DNA from: an uncultured Collinsella sp. | GTDB taxonomy: Bacteria; Actinomycetota; Coriobacteriia; Coriobacteriales; Coriobacteriaceae | Direction: 5' to 3' | DNA: 63,001 nt | NCBI GenBank assembly: GCA_900549025.1 | Contig: URMZ01000008.1 | Location: forward strand, 1 to 63,001 | Shown here: in pieces, positions 8,151 to 16,767 of the stretch | Position numbering within the stretch: the stretch's first letter is position 1 | How the letters are laid out: each line of letters starts with the position of its first letter | Translations under genes and position numbers: made by a program | The notes under the pieces: generated by a model | The model's input: only the letters and a program-made list of their open reading frames with translations | What the model was told of the DNA's origin: nothing | Database searches by the model: none

Positions 8151-8360
8151 TTAGTATGCCCGGGCTTGGTTGGGGAATGCCTGGTCTAGTGAGGCTTGGA
8201 GTTTTTCGAAGGATGTCTGCAGGTTGAGGTGTTGGTCTGCAGAGCGTTTTGCTTCTGTGGTGGGGGAGTCGAGGAGGCCGTTTCTCTGTGTCGGGGGGAA
8301 GGAGAAAAGGTTTGCATGATTAAGGGATGGCTGCTGTGCTGCGTCGTTGGAAGAATGCAT
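8151..8360 (-). CDS. Possible small protein, 69 aa, unknown
   Basis: A minus-strand frame of 69 codons preceded by GAGGAGG with a ten-base spacing, a good ribosome site. The product is polar, without membrane segments or a motif I recognise; the C-terminal third looks helical. Upstream on the same strand is an open frame ending VRNLLVDIEEAA at 8363, for which I find no start; it could be the remnant of a decayed first gene. The region carries several repeats, so the frame may be fortuitous. Nothing else gene-like is visible between 7968 and 8614. Confidence 0.25.
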   Translation of the reverse strand: MHSSNDAAQQPSLNHANLFSFPPTQRNGLLDSPTTEAKRSADQHLNLQTSFEKLQASLDQAFPNQARAY

Positions 8361-8487
8361 GCTTATGCGGCCTCCTCGATGTCCACCAAAAGGTTGCGCA
8401 CGGGGTGTGCTGCTAGGTCCCGTGCGTTGGCAGTATTATGCCGCGGCTGCTGCAAAGAAGCGCTAAAGAAAGGCTTAACCTGGTTTG

Positions 8488-8528
8488 GTGTTACGATGAA
8501 ACTGCAGGTCAGAGGTATCGAATAACAC
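8488..8528. repeat. Family N/D hairpin, short copy D2
   Basis: GTGTTACGAT pairs with ATCG and TAACAC around a loop holding AAACTGCAGGTCAGAGGTAT. The loop is nearly identical to that of D1 at 12864-12984 (AAACCGCAGGTCAGAGCTAT). Confidence 0.4.
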
Positions 8529-8614
8529 TTTTGAAAGGTTTTGGGCTTAAGGGCTTTCTAAGGTTTGTGGCGCGGATGTGGCTCGCCTGTGTGGGGCGTG
8601 TGGATGGCTCGTTC

Positions 8615-9601
8615 CTAGCGCTGCGGCTCTGCGGCGCGCACCTGCTCGATGACCTTTTTCATCGTGGCGTCGATGCGGTCTTTTTTGAGCTCGCATTCCC
8701 AGATGGTTATGGGCGTCCAGCCCATTTGAGTGAGTGCTGCCACGGCAGCGCGGTCGCGCTCGACGTTGCGGCGAAACTTTGCCTCCCAAAACTCAACGTT
8801 GCGCTTGGGCTTGCTAGGGTTGCATTTGGGACAGCGGTGCCAAAAACAGCCGTTGACGAAGATGGCGATCTTGCGCCCGGGAAAGGCGATGTCGGGTTTG
8901 CCGGGAACCTTCCATTCCAAGCGATAGCCCGTAAGGCCCGCGGCGCGCAGGCGCTGGCGAACGAGCAGCTCGGGCTTGGTGTTCGCACGCTTGTTGCCCT
9001 TCATGGACTTTTTTATAGCGGCGCGACGGCGTACCAGTTCGCGCTCGTCAGCGGAGAGGTCCGAGGTATCGATGCCGTCGAGCAGACCGGGCTTGGGACG
9101 CTTTTTGCTGCGGCGCTTGGCTTTGCGCTTGGGTTTGGTAACGGGCTCGTCGGCTGTGGTGGACTCGGTGCGGTTGGCGGCGTTGGCCTCAAGCCGGTCT
9201 TCCTTCAGCTCAATCAGGGCATCAATGAGCCCCTTGTCGGCGGGCATCCATTCCACCGTGGCAAGCGAGGTGCGCGGAATCCAGCGGATATCGAGTTGGC
9301 GGTCGTGCTTCTGCGGCTCATCGGATTCATCGGCGAGCGAGCAGTAGTAGCACTCCATGGAGAGATGGAAATCGGGGTAGTCGTACTCAACGGTGTAAAA
9401 ATCGCGCAGGTTGGTGACTTTGACCCGTAGCTCTTCCATGAGCTCGCGGCGTACAGCGTCCTCGGGCGTCTCGCCGCGCATGAGCTTGCCACCGGGGAAC
9501 TCCCAAAGTCCCTGCATGTCGCCATAGCCGCGCTGCACGGCAAGCAGCTCATCGGATCCTTCCTTGCGAATGATCCCAGCGGCAACATGAACAGTCTTCA
9601 A
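8615..9601 (-). CDS. Fusion of MutT-type Nudix hydrolase and Vsr DNA mismatch endonuclease
   Basis: About 328 aa. Residues 1-130 form a Nudix domain with a full Nudix box (GKLMRGETPEDAVRRELMEE), of the 8-oxo-dGTP-cleaning MutT type. A Lys/Arg-rich linker follows (KPKRKAKRRSKKRPKPG, about 150-170). Residues ~205-325 form a very-short-patch repair endonuclease, with NTKPELLVRQRL, GKPDIAFPGRKIAIFVNGCF, WHRC, and GW...IWECEL near the end. Vsr nicks T:G mismatches produced by deamination of 5-methylcytosine. I choose the TTG start at 9601 because GGAGGACTCCTG lies immediately before it; the frame itself runs into the neighbouring gene. Both activities prevent mutations, so the fusion makes sense, but I do not know it as a standard architecture. 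No Dcm-type methylase is nearby. Confidence 0.85.
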   Translation of the reverse strand: MKTVHVAAGIIRKEGSDELLAVQRGYGDMQGLWEFPGGKLMRGETPEDAVRRELMEELRVKVTNLRDFYTVEYDYPDFHLSMECYYCSLADESDEPQKHDRQLDIRWIPRTSLATVEWMPADKGLIDALIELKEDRLEANAANRTESTTADEPVTKPKRKAKRRSKKRPKPGLLDGIDTSDLSADERELVRRRAAIKKSMKGNKRANTKPELLVRQRLRAAGLTGYRLEWKVPGKPDIAFPGRKIAIFVNGCFWHRCPKCNPSKPKRNVEFWEAKFRRNVERDRAAVAALTQMGWTPITIWECELKKDRIDATMKKVIEQVRAAEPQR

Positions 9602-9749
9602 CAGGAGTCCTCCCTCAACATCAAAACATAACAGGGTGGCTACCCGTACCTTACACAACGGTAAGGCAAGCGTAAGCCATATCGATGGTAGCCGACTCGT
9701 CTTCTTGCGACTATAGATGCCGTAGACTAATCGCAAGAAAGGACTCGGT

Positions 9750-10535
9750 ATGCAAACCACGCACATGGCGACCCCGGTACTGGAGGTCGCGCATCTCGAA
9801 AAGGTATATGGAGCGCTGGGCAACGTGACCCGTGCGCTCAACGACGTCAGCTTTACCGTCAACCGCGGTGAGTTCGTGGGCATCATGGGCGCTTCGGGCT
9901 CGGGCAAGTCGACGTTGCTCAACTGCGTGTCGACCATCGATAGCGCCACGAGCGGCACGATCCGCATCAACGGGCAGGACGTAACACGCATGAAGCAGGC
10001 TAAGCTTTCGCAGTTCCGCCGCGAGGAGCTCGGCTTTATCTTCCAGGACTCCAACCTGCTCGATACGCTCACGGCACGCGAGAACATCGCCCTGCCGCTC
10101 ACCATCGCCCGCACAAACTCGGCAGAGATCTCGACCCGCGTGCAGGATGTGGCAGCGCGCCTTTCCATCAGTCAGGTGCTCGACAAGTATCCCTACCAAA
10201 TGTCCGGCGGCCAGCAGCAGCGCGTCGCCGCGGCTCGCGCGCTCGTCACCGACCCCACCATGATTATGGCCGACGAGCCCACCGGCGCCCTCGATTCCAA
10301 GAGCGCTCGCCTGCTGCTCGAGAGCCTAGAGGCCCTTAACCGCCGCCTACGTGCCACCGTGCTCATGGTCACGCACGACAGCTTTGCCGCCAGTTACACG
10401 AGCCGTGTGCTGTTTATTCGCGACGGCAAGATCTTCACCGAGCTGCGCCGCGGCGACACCGACCGCCGAGAGTTCTTCGACCGCATTATGGAGGTCGTTG
10501 CCATGATGGGCGGTGAGGGCTCCGATGCTCTGTAA
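9750..10535 (+). CDS. ABC transporter ATP-binding protein, BceA-like
   Basis: 261 aa, with Walker [10 protein letters not shown], signature [15 protein letters not shown], Walker B IMADEPTG and H-loop MVTHD. It belongs to the MacB/BceA branch that powers FtsX-type permeases in peptide-antibiotic resistance or sensing. AAGGA lies ten bases before the ATG. It overlaps the permease gene downstream by 11 bases, so the two are co-translated. No BceRS two-component genes are adjacent. Confidence 0.92.
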   Translation: MQTTHMATPVLEVAHLEKVYGALGNVTRALNDVSFTVNRGEFVGIMGASGSGKSTLLNCVSTIDSATSGTIRINGQDVTRMKQAKLSQFRREELGFIFQDSNLLDTLTARENIALPLTIARTNSAEISTRVQDVAARLSISQVLDKYPYQMSGGQQQRVAAARALVTDPTMIMADEPTGALDSKSARLLLESLEALNRRLRATVLMVTHDSFAASYTSRVLFIRDGKIFTELRRGDTDRREFFDRIMEVVAMMGGEGSDAL

Positions 10536-12762
10536 ACTCGCTTGGGGCAACGTCCGCCGCGCCGGCCGCGACTACCTCGTCTACCTTTTGACGCTCACCC
10601 TGGGCGTCACGGTCTTCTATGCCTTTAACACCATCTCGATGCAGGTCGACATCGCCGGCATCGATGAAAAGGGCTTAGCGCAGGTAATGGGCAGCATGCT
10701 CGGCGACCTGACGTACTTTTTGGCCGGTGTCATGGTCTTTTTGATGGTGTATGCCAATAACTTCATCATGAAACGCCGCAAGAAGGAGTTTGGCCTGTAC
10801 CAGGTGCTCGGCATGGGGCGCGGGCGCGTCGCCACGATCATGGCGCTCGAGACGGTGATTGTCTCGGTCGGCGCCTTTGTCGCCGGCATTGTGCTGGGTG
10901 TGGGACTCTCCCAGCTCATGACGTTCTTTACGGCCTCGCTCTTTAAGACACAGATCGCCAATTTCCACTTCTTTTTCTCGGTGCATGCGTTCAATCTGAC
11001 CCTTGCCTGCATGCTCGTAATGTTTGTGCTCACGCTACTGCTGAACCTTCGCGCCGTGCGTCGTACCAAACTCATCGAGCTTATGGGTGCCGAGCGTCGC
11101 AACGAGAGCATCAAGACGCGCAACCCCTGGATCGCGATTGCCATCTTTGCCGTGGGCGTGGTGCTTGTGGGCGTGGCCTATTACCGTCTGCTACGTGATG
11201 GGTTCCCGCTAACCGCGACGGACAGCAAGCTGCAAGAGGCCATGAACCAGCTTGGTATTACGACCGCTATGGTTACCGTGGGCACCTTTGCCCTGTTCTG
11301 GGGACTCTCGGGCATGCTTATCAAGCTGCTGCAGAGCCTGCGCAGCGTGTATTGGCGCGGCCTCAATATGTTTACCGTGCGCCAGCTTGCGGCCAAGGTC
11401 AACACGGTGTGCTTTTCGATGGGCGTCATCGCGATGCTCCTGTTTTTGGCCATCACCTCGGTGACGTGCGGTATGTCGATTGCCAACGTGATGAACGAAA
11501 ACCTGGAGCGCTATAACCCTGTTGACGTGTCTCAGAGGTATGTCTATTACACGCCCGATACGCTCGACTACTACAAAAAGTATGTCAATCCGTCTGAGGC
11601 TGATCGCATGGCGCTGGCCGATAGTACGGTCGATTTGTACTCCGCATGGCACGGCGATCGTGTCGACCCCGATAACGTTGCAGACGGTATTAAAGGCAAG
11701 TCGGCGGACAACAACGACGAGACCGGCAAGAAGGTCAATATCGCCGATGTTGCCGGTGAGCATGTGCAGATCGATTCGTATCTGAGTTACCCGCTTGGCG
11801 GCTCGGATCCTTCGGTGACCCCAAGTGAGATGTGCAAGACCATGGGCGAAAAGCTTCCCAAGGCGTTCGGGGGTAGCAATGCCGACATGACAGGCCTGTC
11901 TGTGACGCCGGCAAGTCAGTACAACAAACTGCGCCAGATGATGGGCAAGGAGCCGGTGCACATCGGTCACGACCAGTATCTGCTCACGTGTGATATGGGC
12001 GGCGAGCTGGTCGACCTGTACACCAAGTATATGGCTGGCGGCCATACCCTTACCTTGGGCGGGCATACGCTCAAGCCCGCAACCGATAAGTCGGACGAAG
12101 ATACGGCGGCCATCGCCAACTCGGCGATGGGCAGTAATGGGGGTACCGTCGTCGTTGCCGACGAGCTGTTGTCCCAACTTAATCTGCAGCCGTATTCCAG
12201 TAGTCTGCTCGTTAACTACAAACAGGGGATGGATACGACCGAGGCAGACGAGAGCATTGAATACACTGTGCTCGACAATCTGCTCGTTGACGGCAAGGAG
12301 CCGGGGTCGTGGGGAACCTTCATCACACGCTCCGAGATGTACGCGCAAGCAGCGCAAATGAACGGTCTTATTAGCTACCTAGCCATCTACATCGGCTTTG
12401 TATTGGTCGTTGCATGCGCGGCGATTCTGTCGATCCAGCAACTCTCCAACGTGGCCGACGGCAGCCGCAGCTATCGTGTGCTGGCACAGATCGGCTGTGA
12501 GGACCGCCAGATTCGTCATTCGGTGATGGCGCAGCAAGCGGTATTCTTCCTGTTCCCGCTGGCAGTGGGCCTGGCGCACTCCTTTGTGGCACTTAAGGTG
12601 ATCATCGAGCTGGTGAGCATTTTCGGAAATATGAGCATCGGCGGCACCGTGAGCCTCACCTGTGCAATCTTCCTGGCAGCATACGGTGGCTACTTCCTGG
12701 TGACCTACCTCATGAGCACCGGCATGGTACAAGCCGCCATCGCCACCCGCTACAGCGAGTAA
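10525..12762 (+). CDS. ABC transporter permease, BceB-like (FtsX family)
   Basis: About 745 aa. The N-terminal part has several membrane segments (YLVYLLTLTLGVTVFYAF near residue 17, then a segment around 55-75 and a pair near 105-190). A large extracytoplasmic domain occupies about residues 330-600, followed by three C-terminal segments. This matches BceB-type permeases, which recognise bacitracin-like peptides bound to lipid II-cycle intermediates. The start is the ATG inside the end of the ATPase gene. The transported or sensed compound cannot be told from sequence. A strong terminator follows. Confidence 0.9.
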   Translation: MLCKLAWGNVRRAGRDYLVYLLTLTLGVTVFYAFNTISMQVDIAGIDEKGLAQVMGSMLGDLTYFLAGVMVFLMVYANNFIMKRRKKEFGLYQVLGMGRGRVATIMALETVIVSVGAFVAGIVLGVGLSQLMTFFTASLFKTQIANFHFFFSVHAFNLTLACMLVMFVLTLLLNLRAVRRTKLIELMGAERRNESIKTRNPWIAIAIFAVGVVLVGVAYYRLLRDGFPLTATDSKLQEAMNQLGITTAMVTVGTFALFWGLSGMLIKLLQSLRSVYWRGLNMFTVRQLAAKVNTVCFSMGVIAMLLFLAITSVTCGMSIANVMNENLERYNPVDVSQRYVYYTPDTLDYYKKYVNPSEADRMALADSTVDLYSAWHGDRVDPDNVADGIKGKSADNNDETGKKVNIADVAGEHVQIDSYLSYPLGGSDPSVTPSEMCKTMGEKLPKAFGGSNADMTGLSVTPASQYNKLRQMMGKEPVHIGHDQYLLTCDMGGELVDLYTKYMAGGHTLTLGGHTLKPATDKSDEDTAAIANSAMGSNGGTVVVADELLSQLNLQPYSSSLLVNYKQGMDTTEADESIEYTVLDNLLVDGKEPGSWGTFITRSEMYAQAAQMNGLISYLAIYIGFVLVVACAAILSIQQLSNVADGSRSYRVLAQIGCEDRQIRHSVMAQQAVFFLFPLAVGLAHSFVALKVIIELVSIFGNMSIGGTVSLTCAIFLAAYGGYFLVTYLMSTGMVQAAIATRYSE

Positions 12763-12799
12763 CAAGCGGGCAAAATCGTCGCAAAATCAGAGGCGTATG

Positions 12800-12840
12800 A
12801 CCGCCGCGAAGGGACCAGGGGCCCTTTCGCGGCGGTTTTT
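12800..12840 (+). terminator. Terminator of the Bce-like operon
   Basis: ACCGCCGCGAAGGG pairs with CCCTTTCGCGGCGGT, followed by TTTT. Confidence 0.9.
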
Positions 12841-12863
12841 GCCAATCTGGTGCGTCTCAGATA

Positions 12864-12984
12864 CAAGTGAGTAGACTTTTTTGAACCTGCCGAGCACATC
12901 GCGACAAATGCTCAATAAAACCGCAGGTCAGAGCTATGTCGTTTTGGGGCGTGCTCGGCCTTCTGCAAAAAGCCTACTCACTTG
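12864..12984. repeat. Family N/D nested palindrome, copy D1
   Basis: Ends CAAGTGAGTAG and CTACTCACTTG pair. An inner stem is CCGAGCAC / GTGCTCGG, and the loop holds AAAACCGCAGGTCAGAGCTA. T-rich sequence follows (GGTTTTTC), so it could also terminate transcription. Confidence 0.55.
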
Positions 12985-13030
12985 GTTTTTCTGCTAGAAG
13001 ACCGCCACGAGGGAAGGCAATTCCCCCGGG

Positions 13031-13086
13031 TAGTCGTTGGGGACGTTCTTAAACGACTAGTCAAACAAGAACGTCCCCAATGACTA
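13031..13086. repeat. Family G palindromic element, copy G2
   Basis: TAGTCGTTGGGGACGTTCTT pairs with AAGAACGTCCCCAATGACTA. The left part also folds alone as AGTCGTT-loop-AACGACT. Compared with G1, A-to-G and T-to-C changes keep the stem paired. A further hairpin (GGGTAGCTAA / TTAGCTACCC) follows at 13093-13129. Confidence 0.65.
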
Positions 13087-13130
13087 TTTTGCGGGTAGCT
13101 AAAAGAGCCCCATCCTAAATTAGCTACCCT

Positions 13131-13302
13131 GCCAACACCGCAGGTAGAGCAAAAGTCAGCGAAAGCCCGCCAGAGCGAGCAAGGTGCCTTGAAGCGAGGC
13201 GGCATTGACCTCCTGGTCATGCCGCCGAAGCTGAAAGGCAGATTGCCGCTCTGGCGGGCTTGCAGCGTCGAGCCGTTACGGCGTTTGGTAAAACGCCGTA
13301 AC
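13131..13302 (+). ncRNA. Family M structured RNA candidate, copy M1
   Basis: Helices in order: 13-bp GCCCGCCAGAGCG / CGCTCTGGCGGGC; GCAA / TTGC; TGCCTT / AAGGCA; GGCGGCAT / ATGCCGCC; GACC / GGTC capped by TCCT. Internal loops are GAAGCGA against GAAGCTGA. It ends in a separate hairpin GTTACGGCGTTT / AAAACGCCGTAAC. Copy M2 has different bases in nearly every helix but keeps pairing. The purine-rich loops favour the plus strand as the RNA. The element ends two bases before the minus-strand DAHP synthase stop, so a 3'-UTR role on that strand is the alternative. Confidence 0.6.
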
Positions 13303-13303
13303 T

Positions 13304-14335
13304 CTAAATCCGCTCCGCGATCTCGTGGATGAGGTAGTCGGTCTTTTCCCAGCCCAGGCACGGGTCGGTGATCGATTTACCAAAGACGCCGCCGTCGACC
13401 GGCTGGTTGCCGTCCTCCAGGTAAGACTCGATCATAAAGCCCTTGACCAGCTTGGAGATGGACTCGTTGCGGCGGCAGCTGTCGAGCACTTCCTTGCAAA
13501 TGCGATACTGCTCCAGCGGACGCTTACCCGAGTTGTCGTGGTTGCAGTCGATGACCGCCGCCGGGTTGGCGTAGCCGGCGTGCTCGGTATAGCGCTCGGC
13601 CAGGCGCTCGAGGTGCTCGTAGTGATAGTTGGGGTAGGTGCGACCGTCGAGACCGATGTAGCCACGCATGACGGCATGTGCGAGCGGGTTGCCGTCGCAC
13701 TCGACCTCCCAGTTGCGGAAGATGAAGCTCTGGTGCGCCTGCGCGGCGTAAATGGAGTTGAGCATAACGGTGGTAGAGCCGGCAGTGGGATTCTTCATGC
13801 CGACGGGTACCGAAATGCCGCTCGACACCAGGCGATGCTCCTGGTTCTCGACCGAGCGTGCGCCCACGGCAACATAGCTCAGCAAGTCGACGAGGTACTG
13901 GTAGTTGGAGGGATAGAGCATCTCGTCGGCGGTGAAGAAGCCTGTTTCCTTAATAACGCGCAGGTGCATATGGCGGATGGCCTTGACGCCCTCGAGCAGG
14001 TCGTCGGGAGCCTCGGGGTTGGGGTTGTGCAGCAGGCCCTTGTAGCCGGTGCCCTTGGTGCGCGGCTTATTGGTGTAGACGCGCGGAATGATGATGAGCT
14101 TGTCCTTGACCTCCTCGGCGGTCTTGGCCAGTCGGTTCATGTACTCGAGGACCGAATCCTCGCGGTCGGCAGAGCACGGGCCGATGATGAGCACCTTGCG
14201 TGCGTCCTCGCCGGTAAAGACTTTGGCGACCTCGGCGTCAAATGCCTGCTTTTTGGCGGTAAGCTCGGCAGAAAGCGGCATTTCCTCGCGGATCTCCATG
14301 GGGATCGGCAGCCTGCGTTTGAATTCCATGGCCAT
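13304..14335 (-). CDS. 3-deoxy-7-phosphoheptulonate (DAHP) synthase, type I
   Basis: Condenses phosphoenolpyruvate and erythrose-4-phosphate, the first committed step to aromatic amino acids. 343 aa, the usual size for AroF/G/H proteins. Key segments are IIGPCSADRE, the PEP-binding KPRTKGTGYKGL, GARSVENQEHR, GMKNPTAGS, IDCNHDNSGK and MIESYLEDGNQ. The ATG at 14335 has GAGGAGG upstream. It stands alone; the downstream side carries the family M element and the upstream side a T-type hairpin. Which aromatic amino acid inhibits it cannot be read here. Confidence 0.95.
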   Translation of the reverse strand: MAMEFKRRLPIPMEIREEMPLSAELTAKKQAFDAEVAKVFTGEDARKVLIIGPCSADREDSVLEYMNRLAKTAEEVKDKLIIIPRVYTNKPRTKGTGYKGLLHNPNPEAPDDLLEGVKAIRHMHLRVIKETGFFTADEMLYPSNYQYLVDLLSYVAVGARSVENQEHRLVSSGISVPVGMKNPTAGSTTVMLNSIYAAQAHQSFIFRNWEVECDGNPLAHAVMRGYIGLDGRTYPNYHYEHLERLAERYTEHAGYANPAAVIDCNHDNSGKRPLEQYRICKEVLDSCRRNESISKLVKGFMIESYLEDGNQPVDGGVFGKSITDPCLGWEKTDYLIHEIAERI

Positions 14336-14436
14336 AGGGGCCTCCTCAATCTATAGAAAGAGCAATAAGCGTATTGTCGAGTGTTCGGCATTATCCGCTG
14401 TCGCACGCTAAAGTGCAAGCCCTTGCCACCCCGAAA

Positions 14437-14474
14437 CCTGCCAAAAGGGACAGGTTTATTTTGGCAGGTTTTAT
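14437..14474 (+). repeat. Family T hairpin, copy T1
   Basis: CCTGCCAAAA pairs with TTTTGGCAGG across AGGGACAGGTTTA, followed by TTTTAT. It looks like a terminator and recurs nearly unchanged at 44978, 55194 and 57498. Confidence 0.65.
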
Positions 14475-14552
14475 ATGGGTAAACGTTGGCGCTCACCAGG
14501 ATGGGATGACGCCGTGAGGGACCCTAAGCCTGCCGCCGATTCCCCGGGGAGT

Positions 14553-14791
14553 ACCCAGTGGGCAAAAAATGCCAAATATGAGTACTGTTGCTAACCTAGT
14601 AACATATCCGTCTAGCGAGATAATAGACAAAGTGATTAATATGTTCATTAACGTTGGCAGACGGAAGCCTGCTAACGGGCGTTTTATTAATTTGAAGGCG
14701 TATAGAGGCCGCAAAGAGGTCGTTTGAGGCGGTTTTGGCTGTTACTAAAAAGGTAACAGTACTCATATTTGCCATTTTTTGCCCACAGGGT
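14553..14791. mobile_element. MITE-like element with 37-bp terminal inverted repeats
   Basis: The left end (14553-14589, starting ACCCAGTGGGCAAAAAATG) is repeated inverted at 14755-14791 with only a few mismatches. The ~165-bp interior is AT-rich and non-coding as far as I can see. No transposase and no clear target duplication. The terminal TTTTTTGCCCACAGG also occurs in family P elements (TTTTTGCCCACAGG). The gap 14336-14910 otherwise holds only T1 and a terminator. Confidence 0.5.
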
Positions 14792-14837
14792 CTGGAAAGC
14801 GCCGTCAATGAGGTCTCAGGGAAGGCGTTTCGAGGGC

Positions 14838-14879
14838 TGCAAAACAAAACGGGGGCGCAGGTTGTCCTGCGCCCCCGTT
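14838..14879 (-). terminator. Terminator of the marR-ABC operon
   Basis: On the minus strand AACGGGGGCGCAGG pairs with CCTGCGCCCCCGTT, followed by TTGTTTTG. It lies about 30 bases past the last ABC gene. Confidence 0.85.
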
Positions 14880-14910
14880 CTCGGGCGTTATTCGTTCCCT
14901 GCGGCAGAAT

Positions 14911-16767
14911 TTACGCCGCCTCGTCGAACTGCGAGTTGTACAGGTCGGCGTAGAAGCCACCCTGGGCGAGCAACTCGTCGTGTGTGCCCTTCTCGACGAT
15001 GTCGCCGTCGCGGATCACCAAGATCACGTCGGCGTTGCGAATCGTGGACAGGCGATGTGCGATAACAAAGCTGGTGCGGCCTTGCATCAGCGCATCCATG
15101 GCACGCTGAATTAGCTCCTCGGTACGAGTGTCAACGTTGGAGGTCGCCTCGTCGAGAATTAGCGCCGGACGGTCGGCCAAAATGGCGCGGGCGATGGTCA
15201 CGAGCTGGCGCTGACCCTGCGACAGGTTGGTGCCCTCCTCGTTGATCATAAAGTCGTAACCGCCGGCGAGCGTATGGATAAAGTGGTCGCAGCGTGCGGC
15301 GCGTGCGGCGGCCTCGACTTCGGCATCGCTTGCATCGGGGCGTCCGTAGCGGATGTTCTCGCGGATCGTGCCGTTAAACAGCCAGGTATCCTGCAGCACC
15401 ATGGCAAACTCGCCGCGAAGTGCCGCACGGTCCCAGTCGCGCACGTCGATGCCCTCGACGCGCAGCGAGCCGCCGTCAACATCGTAAAAGCGCTGAAGCA
15501 GCTTAATGAGCGTGGTCTTGCCGGCGCCGGTGGGGCCGACGATGGCGATGGTCTGGCCGGGCTGCGCCTCGCAGCTAAAGTCGTGGATGATGGTCTTGTC
15601 GGGCGTGTAGCCAAACTTGACATGGTCAAACTCCACGTGGCCGGGGCGCTTCTCGGGAATCTGCGCGTCGGTCTTTTGCTCCTCCTCGGGCGCGGCCAGG
15701 AACTCAAACACACGCTCGGTGGCAGCTGCCATCGACTGCATCGTGTTGCTCACGTTGCCCAGCTGCTGCACTGGCTGCGTAAAGTTGCGCACGTACTGGA
15801 TAAAGCTCTGGATGTCGCCGGGCGTGGCATTGCCGGTCAGCGCGAGCTGCGCGCCCACTACGACAACGCCCACGTAACCCATGTTGCCCACCAGACTCAT
15901 AAGCGGCATCATCAGGCCCGACAGGAACTGCGAGCGCCAGCCACTAATAAACAGGCGGTCGTTTTGACGGTCGAACTCCTCGATCGAAGCTTCGGCGCGG
16001 TCGAACACCTGAATGACGTTCTGGCCGGCAAAATCCTCCTCGATAATGCCGTTGACGGCGCCCAGAACCTGCTGCTGCTCGCGGAAGTACGGCTGCGAGA
16101 AGTGAATCATCACCATCAAGATAATCGCGGCGGCCGGCAGCGTGAGCACGGTGACGCCGGTGAGCGGCAGGCTGATCGAAAGCATCATGACGAGCACGCC
16201 GATAATCTGCGTGACGGACGTAATAAGCTGTGTCACGCTCTGGTTGAGCGACTGGCCGAGCGTATCGACGTCGTTGGTGATGCGGCTGAGCACGTCGCCC
16301 TTGCTGTGGCCGTTGAAGTAGCTCATCGGCACGACGGCGATCTTGGCGGCGATTTCCTTGCGCATACGGTAGCAAATCTTTTGCGTGACGCCGGTCATGA
16401 GCCAGCCCTGGATGAGGCTGCAAACAGAGCTCGCCAGATACAGGCAGAGCAAAAAGCCGAGCGTCTTGGCGATCCAGTTAAAGTCGACATCGCCGGTACC
16501 GTTGACCTTGGCAACCAGGCCCTCGAACAGTTTGGTGGTGACCTGGCCGAGCACCTTAGGTCCCACAATATTGAAGATGACCGAGCACACGGCAAAGGCG
16601 ACGGCGGCAAACACGGCAATCTTGTGCTGGCCGATATAGCCGAGCAGCTGCCTCATGGTGCCCTTAAAGTCCTTGGCCTTTTCGCCACGGCGCATGCCAC
16701 CCATGCGGCCCATGGGACCACGCTGGCGGGTGGGCTTGGGAATCTGAGTTTTGGTCTCGTCTGACAT
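14911..16767 (-). CDS. ABC exporter half-transporter, canonical NBD subunit
   Basis: 618 aa: six membrane segments (about residues 50-340) fused to a nucleotide-binding domain (~375-618). The NBD has Walker A GPTGAGKTT, signature LSQGQRQLVTIARA and Walker B ALILDEATSNVD with the catalytic Glu. A basic N-terminus precedes the first segment. It starts at an ATG overlapping the stop of the upstream ABC gene (TAATG), so the two are coupled. With that partner it probably forms a heterodimeric multidrug-type exporter (MdlAB/BmrCD-like); the substrate is unknown. Confidence 0.92.
   Translation of the reverse strand: MSDETKTQIPKPTRQRGPMGRMGGMRRGEKAKDFKGTMRQLLGYIGQHKIAVFAAVAFAVCSVIFNIVGPKVLGQVTTKLFEGLVAKVNGTGDVDFNWIAKTLGFLLCLYLASSVCSLIQGWLMTGVTQKICYRMRKEIAAKIAVVPMSYFNGHSKGDVLSRITNDVDTLGQSLNQSVTQLITSVTQIIGVLVMMLSISLPLTGVTVLTLPAAAIILMVMIHFSQPYFREQQQVLGAVNGIIEEDFAGQNVIQVFDRAEASIEEFDRQNDRLFISGWRSQFLSGLMMPLMSLVGNMGYVGVVVVGAQLALTGNATPGDIQSFIQYVRNFTQPVQQLGNVSNTMQSMAAATERVFEFLAAPEEEQKTDAQIPEKRPGHVEFDHVKFGYTPDKTIIHDFSCEAQPGQTIAIVGPTGAGKTTLIKLLQRFYDVDGGSLRVEGIDVRDWDRAALRGEFAMVLQDTWLFNGTIRENIRYGRPDASDAEVEAAARAARCDHFIHTLAGGYDFMINEEGTNLSQGQRQLVTIARAILADRPALILDEATSNVDTRTEELIQRAMDALMQGRTSFVIAHRLSTIRNADVILVIRDGDIVEKGTHDELLAQGGFYADLYNSQFDEAA

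Noticed and set aside
15274..16764. Long plus-strand frames opposite the two ABC exporter genes (also 16806-18548)
   Set aside because: They mirror clear ABC genes with full Walker and signature motifs on the minus strand; the antisense products are His/Ala-rich noise.
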